Of a DNA stretch of 64,000 nucleotides, positions 9,077 to 17,544 are shown piece by piece (position 1 is the first letter of the stretch; every line of letters begins with the position of its first letter). The position numbers and the translations under genes were made by a program. Below the pieces are notes generated by a model. The model was not told where the DNA came from and did not search any database. It saw nothing but the letters and a program-made list of their open reading frames with translations. Origin of the DNA: Curtobacterium sp. 9128 (GTDB taxonomy: Bacteria > Actinomycetota > Actinomycetes > Actinomycetales > Microbacteriaceae); NCBI RefSeq assembly GCF_007673775.1, contig NZ_VEAF01000004.1, positions 311,451 through 375,450 of the forward strand, read 5' to 3'.

Positions 9077-10608
9077 CAGGCCACGCTCCGGAGCGCCTCG
9101 GCCGGACGGAGCCGACTCGCGCGCCAGCCGCCGAGTGCGCCGGCGACGAGGCCGCCGAGCACCGCCAGGCCGACCGCGAGCAGGACCACCTCCACCGTCA
9201 CCGGCGCGTGCAGCACGACGTCCGTCGTCGCCGCGGTGCTCGCGCCGCCGCCGAACCCACCGGCCGGTGCTCCACCGGTGGTGCCGCTGCCGGCTGCGGC
9301 GGTCGCGGCACCGCCGGGCATGCCCCGCCCGGGGCCGCGGGTGCTCGTCGCGGCGCTCGCCGAGATCGTCGGCGCGACGACGTTCACGACGAGGACACCG
9401 AGGAGCCCTGCGGCCACGCCGACCACGCCACCGATGAGCCCCTGGACGAGGGACTCGCCGGCGACCTGCCGGGTGATGCGGCCGTTCGACCACCCGATGG
9501 CCTTGAGGGTGCCGAACTCCCGGGTGCGTCGGGTGACGCCGGAGATCGTGAAGAGGACGGCGATGCAGAACGCCGCCGCGAGGACCAGGACCGACAGCCA
9601 CGTGCCGAGGTTCGCCACGAGGGTCGATGCGGTGGCGAGGGAACCGGAGACGCTCGAGGCCAGGTCGGCCTCGGTCGAGACGGTCGCGCCGCTGAGCCGC
9701 TTCCGGAGTGCCGTGGTGATCGTGGTGACGTCGGAGGACGACTCCGCCGAGACGTACACCGAGGTGACCTTGCCGTCGAGGTCGGCCAGCGCCTGCGCGG
9801 TGTCGAGCGGGACGTAGGTGTTCGACCCGGTGGTGCTCGAGGAGCCGGTGGAGGCGACGATGCCGATGACGGTGAACGTCGTGCCACCGATGTCGAGGGT
9901 GTCCCCGACGGCCTTCGACGCGCTCTTCGCGTAGGCGGCGTCGAGCACGACGACGTCCGTGCCGGCGTCGGCCGCGCGGAACGTGCGCCCCTTCGTGACG
10001 GTGGTGCTCGTCAACGGACCGACCGCGTCGCCGGACACCGGGATGCCGGTCACGCTGAACGAGTCGACGCTGAACGACCCACCGCCGAAGCCGCCGCCGG
10101 TCCCGCCGCTCGGCGGCCCCTGCTGGGTGCCGGTGCCGGTGCTGCCGCTTCCACTGTCGCTGCTGCTGCTGCTGTCGCCGCTGCCGCTCTGCTGCTGGAC
10201 GGACCCGGAGAACGTGCTGTCCTGCAGGGTGAGCACGCCCGTCGCGGCCCGCACGCCGTCGGTGTCCGTGACGGTCGTCACGGCCGACGACGACAGCGTG
10301 CCGGTGCCGGGAGCGACCGACAACCGGGACTGCGACAGCTGCGTGCTGCCGCTGCCGGACCCGTTCTGTCCGCCGAAGTCGAAGGACGGGCGCCCGCCGG
10401 ACGACGACGGGGTCGTGGTCTTCGTCACGGTGATGTCGGTACCGACGCCGTAGACGGACTGCAGCACGCTCCGCTGCGCCGACTGCACGCCGCTCGCGAT
10501 CGAGGAGACGATGACGACGAGGGCGATGGCCAGTGCCATACCCGTCGCGATGATGACGGTCTGTCTCCTGCGGTTCGTGAGTTCGCGCCGGAGGTAGGTC
10601 AGGGACAT
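9076..10608 (-). CDS. ABC transporter permease, FtsX/MacB family
   Basis: 510 residues. One membrane helix near the N-terminus (residues about 17-37), a large extracytoplasmic region, three helices in the last ~200 residues, and the FtsX-type TRRTREFGTLKAIGWSNGRI segment. The outer domain contains a long Ser/Gly/Thr-rich low-complexity linker (around residues 115-155), unusual for the family. A GAGGAG-like site precedes the ATG at 10608. Pairs with the ATPase at 8300. No MacA-like adaptor lies beside it. Confidence 0.92.
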
Positions 10609-10715
10609 GGTGCTCCTCGTTGGTCGGACCGGGGCTGCCGGTGCGGGGATGAGGAGACCGTAGGGAGCGGGCCAGTGCCCGTCCCATCACGTCCGTATGA
10701 GGGCGCTGTGCGGTG

Positions 10716-11414
10716 TCAGGAGGCGTCGCCGTAGCTCTGCCGGAGGTGCTCCGCGTAGCCACCGGGAGTCCGACCGGTGAAGCGGCCGCTCGTCACCACC
10801 GGGAACTCGACCGTCGCGTCGACGCGGAGTCCGAGCGCGCGGGCGCGTTCCACGAGCCGGACGTCCTCGTGTTCGGGCACCGGGTCGAAGCCGCCGAGCG
10901 TGCGGTACGCGGCGACGAGCACCCCGAGGTTCGCCCCGTGCACGTGGCCGAGCGCCGCGCCGGGCGGGTGCGCCGCCGTCCACCGAGCGAGCACCACGGG
11001 GTCGAGGTCGTCGGGGTCGGGCACGACCGCGCCCACGAGCAGGTGTGCCCCGCGCGCCATGGCGTCGGCCTGCTGGACGAGCCACGTGGGGTGGACCCGC
11101 GAGTCGGCGTCCGTGTTCGCGATCCAGTGTCGGGTGGCAGCGGTCGGGCTCGCGGCACGGACGGCGTGCTGGACACCGAGCGACCGGGCACGACCGACGC
11201 CGACGTGCGGGGTCTCGATGACCGTGAACCCCGACCGCCCGGCGATGGCGGCGCTGTCGTCCGTGCACCCGTCGAGCACCACGGTCACGCCGGCGGTGAG
11301 CGTGGGGTGCTCGACCGCGAGGCGGTCCACCGCGACGCGGAGCGCCCCGAGGCACGCGGCCAGGTGGTCGGCCTCGTCGTGCGCGGGCACGACGACGTCG
11401 ATGCGACCGGTCAC
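10716..11414 (-). CDS. Glycosyltransferase family 2
   Basis: 232 residues from GTG 11414, which overlaps the preceding methyltransferase stop by 4 bases. GT-A fold: VVVPAHDEADHLAACLGAL at the nucleotide-binding start, VVLDGCTDDSA, then the DXD-like NTDADSRV motif. The acceptor half has HGANLGV and EHEDVRLVERA. No membrane helix, so it is cytoplasmic or peripherally bound. Last gene of the unit with an acyl-CoA dehydrogenase homologue and a PIG-L/methyltransferase, suggesting it transfers a sugar to, or from, the compound those enzymes modify. Donor and acceptor are unknown. Confidence 0.88.
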   Translation of the reverse strand: MTGRIDVVVPAHDEADHLAACLGALRVAVDRLAVEHPTLTAGVTVVLDGCTDDSAAIAGRSGFTVIETPHVGVGRARSLGVQHAVRAASPTAATRHWIANTDADSRVHPTWLVQQADAMARGAHLLVGAVVPDPDDLDPVVLARWTAAHPPGAALGHVHGANLGVLVAAYRTLGGFDPVPEHEDVRLVERARALGLRVDATVEFPVVTSGRFTGRTPGGYAEHLRQSYGDAS

Positions 11415-12763
11415 CGGACGAGCCCCTCGCCACGGGCGACGGACGACACGGCGGGGCCCGGCAGGACACTCAGCACGAAGTCCTCCTCGACGTGGCGGAC
11501 GACCGCGGGCCGCGGCCACCGCTCCGCGAGCCTGGCGTCGACGACGTCGCCGCTCGAGACGGCCTCGTCGTCGGGGTGCCGCCAGTGGCAGGCGACGAGC
11601 ACACCGTCGTCCGCCAGGTGGTCGAGCACCAGGTCGATCGTCCGGTCGAGGTCGGCGGCGGACAGGTAGTAGCCGACCTCGCTCATCACGACGAGGTCCC
11701 ACGTGCCGTCCGGCCACTCGGACGGCAGGGACGCCTGCACGAACCGGGCGCGGGGGGCTCGAGCACGCGCGCGTTCGAGCGGTGCCGCGGCGATGTCCGT
11801 CCCGAGGACGTCGTCGGCGCGTTCGGTCAGCGCCGCCGTCAGGACACCGGTCGCGCATCCGATCTCGAGCGCCGAGCGGTAGCGCTCCCGGGGCAGCGCC
11901 GCGAGGGTGACGGCACGCTTGCGGCGTTCGTACCAGGAGCCGTCGAAGTCCCACCCCTCGGGTTTCCTGGCGTAGTGCGCGTCGAACGACTCCCGCGACC
12001 GGGAGCGGTCGACGCCGAAGTACCACTCGGTGTCGCGGAGGTGGTGCGCCGCGTGCCGGTCGTCGACGATCGGCTCGTCGCCGGGGGCCGGAGACAGCGG
12101 CAGCACCTGGGAGCGGTAGGCGGCGAGGGCCGCACGCTTCCGCGTGAGGGCGTCGTCGCCGAGCGGGAGCGTCATCGCCGCCGGCCACGGCGCCGCGGAC
12201 TCCGCCGGCACGTCCCAGTGCCAGGCCCAGATCGGGTAGGCGAGCAGGTCCACGTCGTCCCGCTCCGCCGCCAGGGACTCGGCGACCTCGCCGGCGACGC
12301 GGTGGTCGCGGTGGCCGTCGCCGGACCACGGCGCGACGAGCAGGGTGCGCCCGGTGGTCTGGTCGAGGCGGGCGACGAGGGCGTCCCGGAGGGTGTCCGG
12401 CTGCTCGCGGAGTCCGACGTCGGGGACGCCGAGGGTGCTCGCGGTCACCTCGGGGTGGAGGGTGGCGAGGGCGTCACGGAACTCGACGGCACGGACCCGG
12501 GCGAGGTCCTCCGGCGTCGTGGTCGGGGAGTCCGGGTGCGATCCCTCGCCGAGGGACACGAGGACGACGTGCACGGGGACCCCGGCGCTCGCCGCGGTCG
12601 CGATGAGGCCACCGGCGCCGAGCGTCTCGTCGTCCGGGTGCGGGGCGACCACCAGGACGGCGTCCGTCTCCGCGAGGTCGACCGACCGGGCGGCGGTGGT
12701 CGCCAGGAAGGTGGTCCACGCGTCGGGGTCGGTCCCGGGCTCGCGGTGGTCGAAGCTCACCAT
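11411..12763 (-). CDS. Bifunctional PIG-L deacetylase / SAM-dependent methyltransferase
   Basis: 450 residues. The N-terminal half is a zinc-dependent PIG-L/LmbE deacetylase with HPDDE at residues 42-46, GLREQ..TLRDAL and the later HRDH metal site. The C-terminal half (from about residue 270) is a class I methyltransferase resembling NodS, with SALEIGCATGVLTAAL as the SAM-binding motif and DLVVMSEVGYYL. PIG-L enzymes remove N-acetyl from GlcNAc-type sugars, and NodS N-methylates a freed amine, so sequential deacetylation and methylation of an aminosugar is an attractive inference. The start overlaps the upstream gene by 7 bases and the end overlaps the glycosyltransferase by 4. Confidence 0.9.
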   Translation of the reverse strand: MVSFDHREPGTDPDAWTTFLATTAARSVDLAETDAVLVVAPHPDDETLGAGGLIATAASAGVPVHVVLVSLGEGSHPDSPTTTPEDLARVRAVEFRDALATLHPEVTASTLGVPDVGLREQPDTLRDALVARLDQTTGRTLLVAPWSGDGHRDHRVAGEVAESLAAERDDVDLLAYPIWAWHWDVPAESAAPWPAAMTLPLGDDALTRKRAALAAYRSQVLPLSPAPGDEPIVDDRHAAHHLRDTEWYFGVDRSRSRESFDAHYARKPEGWDFDGSWYERRKRAVTLAALPRERYRSALEIGCATGVLTAALTERADDVLGTDIAAAPLERARARAPRARFVQASLPSEWPDGTWDLVVMSEVGYYLSAADLDRTIDLVLDHLADDGVLVACHWRHPDDEAVSSGDVVDARLAERWPRPAVVRHVEEDFVLSVLPGPAVSSVARGEGLVR

Positions 12764-13767
12764 GCGACACCGCCGCGCTCGAGCACGATGCGCCCGAGGC
12801 GCGCGAGGTCGCGGTCGCCGTGGTCCTGCAGCACGTACAGCTCGAGGTCGGCGACCCGCGCGGCGACCGCGGGATCGGACACCAGCGGGCCCGGACCGAG
12901 TGCGGCGACGACGCGGGTCCGGACGGCGTCCACGGCGCGGCGCACCCGCGACCGGACGAGCTGGGCGAGGAGCGGGCCGTCCGTCGGCACGTCCGCGTCG
13001 ATGCGGGCGGCGGCGTCGGCGAGGGCGTCCTCGGCGTCGGCGAGGTCGGCCACCACGGCGCCGAGCGCCAGGCGGAGCAGGTCGCTCTCCGGCCGGTCGG
13101 CGGCGTGGGCACGGAGCAGTCGGGCGAGCCCGACGGCACCGCCCCACCAGCACGCCGCGACGCCGATGCCGCCCCACGCGAAGCCGGGACGCGCGAGGTA
13201 CCAGCCGGGACCGCCGACCGGGACGGCTCGGACACCGTCGAAGTCGACCGGTCCGCTCGGCACGTCGGGCATGCCCCGTGCGATCCACTGCTCGTCGTGC
13301 GTGGTGACGCCGTCCTGCCGCAGGTCGACGGCGAACAGCGCTCGGTCCTCGCCCCGGTGCGCGGTGACGAGCGCGTGGGAGAGCGACGACGCCAGCGAAC
13401 ACCACGGCTTGGTCCCGGTGAGCACGGCGTCCTGGTCGGCCTCGAGCCGGACCCCGGGTCCCTCGGCGGCGAACACGCCCCACGTCGAGTCCTGCGGCAC
13501 GTCGACGCCGGCCTGGGCGAGGATCCCCAGTGCGTCGAGGTGCGGTTCCACGGTGCGTGCGAGCGCGACGTCCGCCGCCGCGACCGCGGCGAGCGTGACG
13601 AACGTCCTGGCGGCGGTCCCCGTCGTCAGGGGCGGCGTGGCGGCGGCGACGGTCCTCGCGAAGGCGAGCCGGTCTGCGGGGGCTGCACCGAGCCTCCCGG
13701 CTGCGGAAGCCAGGCCGGCGGTGTCCACGTTCGACGCGTCGGTGGGCCAGGCCCTCGAACTGATCAT
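12757..13767 (-). CDS. Acyl-CoA dehydrogenase family protein
   Basis: 336 residues, about 40 shorter than typical acyl-CoA dehydrogenases. The middle beta-domain reads LTGTKPWCSLASSLSHALV, the FAD-contacting segment of the family, and the C-terminal helical bundle is Ala/Arg/Asp-rich. I could not place the catalytic glutamate with confidence, so activity on acyl-CoA is uncertain; N-acyl, amine or nitro-compound oxidation is possible in this superfamily. A TAGCGT hexamer ends 6 bases before ATG 13767 on this strand, suggesting a leaderless start for the whole three-gene unit. Confidence 0.82.
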   Translation of the reverse strand: MISSRAWPTDASNVDTAGLASAAGRLGAAPADRLAFARTVAAATPPLTTGTAARTFVTLAAVAAADVALARTVEPHLDALGILAQAGVDVPQDSTWGVFAAEGPGVRLEADQDAVLTGTKPWCSLASSLSHALVTAHRGEDRALFAVDLRQDGVTTHDEQWIARGMPDVPSGPVDFDGVRAVPVGGPGWYLARPGFAWGGIGVAACWWGGAVGLARLLRAHAADRPESDLLRLALGAVVADLADAEDALADAAARIDADVPTDGPLLAQLVRSRVRRAVDAVRTRVVAALGPGPLVSDPAVAARVADLELYVLQDHGDRDLARLGRIVLERGGVAW

Positions 13768-13870
13768 GCGGCCACGCTACGGGCAGCACCCGAGTGGGCG
13801 CAGGATCATCCACAGACCGTCATGGGCTGGCCCACAGACGCCTCATAGGAACGTCTCGATACTCAGAGAG

Positions 13871-14611
13871 GTGACCATCTCCCAGCCCTCAGCAGCTCCG
13901 CGCCTCACCCGTGCCGACGGTTCGCCGTTGCGCATCCTCGTCGTCGACGACGAAGCCAGCCTCACCGACCTGTTGTCGATGGCCCTGCGCTACGAGGGCT
14001 GGGACGTCACGAGCGCGAACGGCGGGCAGGACGCGCTGGCGAAGGCCCGTGAGTTCCAGCCGGACGCGATGGTGCTCGACGTGATGATGCCGGACCTCGA
14101 CGGACTGCAGGTGCTGAACCGGCTCCGCCAGAACAACGACGACACCCCGGTGCTGTTCCTCACCGCGAAGGACTCGGTGGAGGACCGCGTCACCGGGCTC
14201 ACCGCCGGCGGCGACGACTACGTCACGAAGCCCTTCTCCCTCGAGGAGGTCGTCGCGCGACTCCGCGGGCTCATCCGCCGTTCGCAGATCTCCGTCTCGG
14301 AGGCGGGGGACTCCCGCATCGTCGTCGGGGACCTGGTCCTCGACGAGGAGTCGTACGAGGTCTCCCGCGCCGGCCGTGCGATCGAGCTGACCGCGACCGA
14401 GTTCGAGCTGCTCCGCTTCCTGATGCGCAACCCGCGGCGGGTGTTGAGCAAGGCGCAGATCCTCGACCGCGTGTGGTCGTACGACTTCGGCGGGAAGTCG
14501 TCCGTCGTGGAGATCTACATCTCCTACCTCCGCAAGAAGATCGACGCCGGCGAGCAGCCGATGATCCACACCGTGCGCGGCGTGGGCTACGTCATCAAGC
14601 CCGTCTCCTGA
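13871..14611 (+). CDS. OmpR/PhoB-family response regulator
   Basis: 246 residues from GTG 13871. The receiver domain has the acidic pair in ILVVDDEAS, phosphoacceptor Asp in MVLDVMMPD, and Lys in YVTKPFS; a winged-helix effector domain closes with VEIYISYLRKKID and RGVGYVIKP. The nearest well-known actinobacterial relatives by pattern are PrrA/TcrX/TrcR-type regulators. A GATACT hexamer ends 7 bases upstream of the start, so the message is probably leaderless or nearly so. Followed after 19 bases by its sensor kinase. The target genes are unknown. Confidence 0.95.
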   Translation: MTISQPSAAPRLTRADGSPLRILVVDDEASLTDLLSMALRYEGWDVTSANGGQDALAKAREFQPDAMVLDVMMPDLDGLQVLNRLRQNNDDTPVLFLTAKDSVEDRVTGLTAGGDDYVTKPFSLEEVVARLRGLIRRSQISVSEAGDSRIVVGDLVLDEESYEVSRAGRAIELTATEFELLRFLMRNPRRVLSKAQILDRVWSYDFGGKSSVVEIYISYLRKKIDAGEQPMIHTVRGVGYVIKPVS

Positions 14612-14630
14612 GCACGACCGGTCCCACCCC

Positions 14631-16142
14631 GTGACACTCCGCCGCCGACTCGTCCTGAGCATCGTCGCCCTGGTCGTCGCCGTCAGCGCGGTGATCGGCG
14701 CGGGGAGCATCATCGCGCTCGCCTCGATCCAGACCGGAGCGATCGACCAGCAGCTGCAGAACGCGACCAAGCGCGCCACGAACAAGTTCGGGCAGGGCCA
14801 GGGCGACCAGCCGCCCGGGGACGACGTCCTGCGACCGGCGGGTCAGGCGGCGGGCACCCTGACGGCGTACTACGTCGTCGGGCGCGCCGGCGGCATCGTG
14901 ATCCAGGACGACGGGTCCCCGGCCGCGCTCGACGCCGACCAACTCCGGCGGCTCGGTGACGTGAAGGTCGGGGTCGACCCGGCCACGATCGACCTCGGGA
15001 GCACCGGACGGTACCGCGTCGCCGCGGTTCGGGTCGACACCGGCTACCCGGGCGACGCCGTGCTCGTGGTCGGCCTGCCGATGTCACCCGTGTACCAGAG
15101 CGTCTGGTCGCTGCTCTGGGTCGTGATCGTCGTCGTCGCCACCGCACTGCTCGCCGCGTCGATCGTCGCGGCCGTCGTCGTCCGCCGGTCCCTCCGCCCG
15201 CTCGAGCGGGTCGCCGAGACGGCGTCGACGGTGGCGCGGATGCCCCTCGACCGCAGCGACGCCCTCGACGGCGTCCGCGTGCCGGACACCGATCCGCGCA
15301 CCGAGGTCGGCCGCGTCGGCTCCGCGTTCAACCGGATGCTCGGCCACATCGGCGGCGCGATGCAGGCGCGGGAACGGTCGGAACAGAAGGTGCGGCAGTT
15401 CGTCGCGGACGCCTCGCACGAGCTGCGCACCCCGCTCGCGTCCGTCCGGGGGTACGCCGAGCTCACGCGGCGGATGGGCGGCGACCTGCCGCAGGACGTC
15501 GTCTACGCGATGAGCCGGATCGAGTCCGAGTCGGTACGGATGACCTCGATGGTCGAGGACCTGCTGCTCCTGGCCCGGCTCGACGAGGGCCGCGAGATCG
15601 CCTTCGACGAGGTCGACCTGACCGGCCTGGTCCTCGACGCCGTGAACGACGCCCACGCCGCGTCGCCGGAGCACCCGATCGAGGTCGACGTGCCCTCGTC
15701 GCCGGTCGTGGTCCTCGGCGATGCCGCACGGTTGCACCAGGTCATCGTGAACCTCGTGACGAACGCGAGGACACACACCCCGGACGGCACCCGGATCACG
15801 GTCGGCATCGCGGCGGGGCCGGACGGTGGTGTCGACCTCAGCGTGCGGGACACCGGGCAGGGGATCGACCCGGAGTTCCTGCCGAAGCTCTTCGAGCGGT
15901 TCGCCCGGGCCGACAGCTCCCGTTCCCGGACCGCCGGCTCGACGGGCCTCGGGCTCGCGATCGTCGACGCGGTCGTGCAGGCCCACGGTGGGACGGTCGG
16001 GGTGACGAGCGAGCCGGGCAACACCGTGTTCACGGTGCACCTGCCCGGGCACTCGACCCCGTCGTCGCCCGCGTCGTCGGAGGCGACGGCGGACACGGCC
16101 GACTGGTCGGCTGCCCCTGCCGTGTCCGACACGACCACCTGA
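14631..16142 (+). CDS. Sensor histidine kinase (HAMP, HisKA, HATPase)
   Basis: 503 residues. Membrane helices at about 9-33 and 157-182 flank a ~125-residue extracytoplasmic sensor; a HAMP linker follows. The H-box is DASHELRTPLASVRGYAEL, the N-box VIVNLVTNARTHTPDG, the G-boxes DTGQGIDPEFLPKLFERF and STGLGLAIV. It ends in a Ser/Ala/Thr-rich tail of ~30 residues. Cognate kinase of the OmpR-type regulator 19 bases upstream. The signal is unknown. Confidence 0.95.
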   Translation: MTLRRRLVLSIVALVVAVSAVIGAGSIIALASIQTGAIDQQLQNATKRATNKFGQGQGDQPPGDDVLRPAGQAAGTLTAYYVVGRAGGIVIQDDGSPAALDADQLRRLGDVKVGVDPATIDLGSTGRYRVAAVRVDTGYPGDAVLVVGLPMSPVYQSVWSLLWVVIVVVATALLAASIVAAVVVRRSLRPLERVAETASTVARMPLDRSDALDGVRVPDTDPRTEVGRVGSAFNRMLGHIGGAMQARERSEQKVRQFVADASHELRTPLASVRGYAELTRRMGGDLPQDVVYAMSRIESESVRMTSMVEDLLLLARLDEGREIAFDEVDLTGLVLDAVNDAHAASPEHPIEVDVPSSPVVVLGDAARLHQVIVNLVTNARTHTPDGTRITVGIAAGPDGGVDLSVRDTGQGIDPEFLPKLFERFARADSSRSRTAGSTGLGLAIVDAVVQAHGGTVGVTSEPGNTVFTVHLPGHSTPSSPASSEATADTADWSAAPAVSDTTT

Positions 16143-16191
16143 CGGACGCCAGGCCCACGCCGGCGCCGCCACGGGCCCGGCCGTCCGGCGG

Positions 16192-16221
16192 TTGAGCGCG
16201 GGGCGCGTCGTCTGGTACAGT
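16192..16221 (+). promoter_or_regulatory. Promoter of the rplJ-rplL operon
   Basis: TTGAGC (16192-16197) and TACAGT (16216-16221) are separated by 18 bases, a good housekeeping sigma promoter directly upstream of the L10 leader. The -10 hexamer is identical to that before the 6C RNA at 59062. Confidence 0.7.
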
Positions 16222-16227
16222 TCTCGA

Positions 16228-16363
16228 AGCCAAAGACCGCCGGATGTCGCCGTGCTCGCACGACGACCGAAGGTCCTCCTCGTGAGGCATCCCGCGCAGG
16301 TGTTCCGAACCTCTCCCGCCATCTGGTGGAAGCAGCTCCGAGCCCCTGCGCCGGAGCTTTTTT
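16228..16363 (+). ncRNA. Ribosomal protein L10 leader with terminator hairpin
   Basis: The transcript begins with the L10-leader signature GAAGCCAAAGACCGCCGG. It ends in an intrinsic-terminator shape: AGCTCCG (16334-16340), an 11-base loop, CGGAGCT (16352-16358), then six T. In established systems the L10(L12)4 complex binds this leader to repress its own operon; in Bacillus this works by attenuation. The terminator here argues for attenuation too. Together with the promoter and the ribosome site it fills the gap from 16143 to 16430. Confidence 0.82.
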
Positions 16364-16430
16364 CGTGTGTGGACTGTGTTCGACACAGTCATCGACCTGG
16401 GGCTACCGGCAAGAAACCCCAAGGAGAACC

Positions 16431-16946
16431 ATGGCGAACAAGGAAGCTGCGGTCGCCGAGCTCACGGATGCGTTCCAGAGCTCGAACGCCGTTCTGCTCA
16501 CCGAGTACCGCGGTCTCACGGTCGCGCAGCTCAAGGAGCTCCGCAACTCGATCCGTGAGCACGCCACGTACGCCGTGGTGAAGAACACGCTGACCAAGAT
16601 CGCGGCGAACAACGCCGGCATCTCGTCGTTCGACGACGAGCTCGCCGGTCCGTCCGCTCTCGCCTTCGTCCACGGTGACACCGTCGCCGTCGCGAAGTCG
16701 CTGCGTGCATTCGCCAAGGCGAACCCCGAGCTCGTGGTGAAGGGCGGTTACTTCGACGGTAACCCGCTCACCGCGACCGAGGTGGACAAGCTCGCCGACC
16801 TCGAGTCCCGCGAAGTGCTGCTCGGCAAGCTCGCCGGCGCCTTCAAGGCCTCGCTGTTCGGTGCTGCGTACCTGTTCAACGCACCCCTCTCGCAGGCCGT
16901 CCGCACGGTGGACGCCCTCCGCGAGAAGCAGGAGTCCGCGGCCTGA
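16431..16946 (+). CDS. rplJ: 50S ribosomal protein L10
   Basis: 171 residues, typical actinobacterial length. An AAGGAG site precedes ATG 16431. Conserved features include the N-terminal [16 protein letters not shown] and [10 protein letters not shown], which anchor the protein to 23S rRNA, and a C-terminal helix that carries the L7/L12 dimers. First gene of the rplJL operon, controlled by the leader at 16228-16363. Confidence 0.98.
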   Translation: MANKEAAVAELTDAFQSSNAVLLTEYRGLTVAQLKELRNSIREHATYAVVKNTLTKIAANNAGISSFDDELAGPSALAFVHGDTVAVAKSLRAFAKANPELVVKGGYFDGNPLTATEVDKLADLESREVLLGKLAGAFKASLFGAAYLFNAPLSQAVRTVDALREKQESAA

Positions 16947-17000
16947 CCAGGCTCGCGTTCCACAACCACACCACGCATCAGTAAGTAGTAGGAGAAAATC

Positions 17001-17387
17001 ATGGCGAAGCTTTCGCAGGACGAGCTCATCGAGGCCTTCAAGGAGCTCACGCTCATCGAGCTCTCGGACTTCGTGAAGAAGTTCGAAGAGGTCTTCGAGG
17101 TCACCGCCGCGGCCCCCGTCGCCGCTGCTGCCCCGGCCGCTGCCGGTGGCGCCCCCGCCGAGGCCGCTGAGGAGAAGACGGAGTTCGACGTCGTCCTCAA
17201 GTCCGCCGGTGACAAGAAGATCCAGGTCATCAAGGAGGTCCGTGGCCTCACGTCGCTCGGCCTGGGCGAGGCGAAGTCCCTCGTCGAGACCCCCGACGCC
17301 AAGGTGCTCGAGGGCGTCAACAAGGAGACCGCTGACAAGGCGAAGGAGGCCCTCGAGGCCGCCGGCGCCACCGTCGAGCTCGCGTAG
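17001..17387 (+). CDS. rplL: 50S ribosomal protein L7/L12
   Basis: 128 residues. N-terminal dimerisation domain ([20 protein letters not shown]), an Ala/Pro hinge at about residues 36-52, and the C-terminal factor-binding domain with [20 protein letters not shown]. Forms the stalk that recruits translation factors. 54 bases after rplJ with its own AGGAG site; a terminator follows at 17407. Confidence 0.98.
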   Translation: MAKLSQDELIEAFKELTLIELSDFVKKFEEVFEVTAAAPVAAAAPAAAGGAPAEAAEEKTEFDVVLKSAGDKKIQVIKEVRGLTSLGLGEAKSLVETPDAKVLEGVNKETADKAKEALEAAGATVELA

Positions 17388-17406
17388 TCTCGACCGTCTG
17401 GTCTGG

Positions 17407-17434
17407 AGGCCGCTGCCCCTCGGGGCGGCGGCCT
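17407..17434 (+). terminator. Terminator after rplL
   Basis: AGGCCGCTGCCCC pairs with GGGGCGGCGGCCT around a very short loop, with one G-T wobble, followed by a weak T-containing tail. It ends the ribosomal protein operon. Confidence 0.8.
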
Positions 17435-17474
17435 TCGTCGTGTGCGGGGCGTGCGGGCGCGGCACGCGGTTCTT

Positions 17475-17528
17475 CGCGCTCACCGACACCTCACGCCCGT
17501 CTGCGCCCGTGCAGTGTCGGTGAGCGCG
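17475..17528. repeat. Palindromic repeat, copy A
   Basis: A 15-base perfect stem (17475-17489 with 17514-17528) around a 24-base loop. The loop matches that of copy B (18613-18636) at 22 of 24 positions, and the stems share ACCGACA/TGTCGGT. It begins 17 bases beyond the stop codon of the minus-strand gene at 17545, so it may also act as that gene's terminator. Confidence 0.85.
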
Positions 17529-17544
17529 TGAGGTTGTCCGCTCA

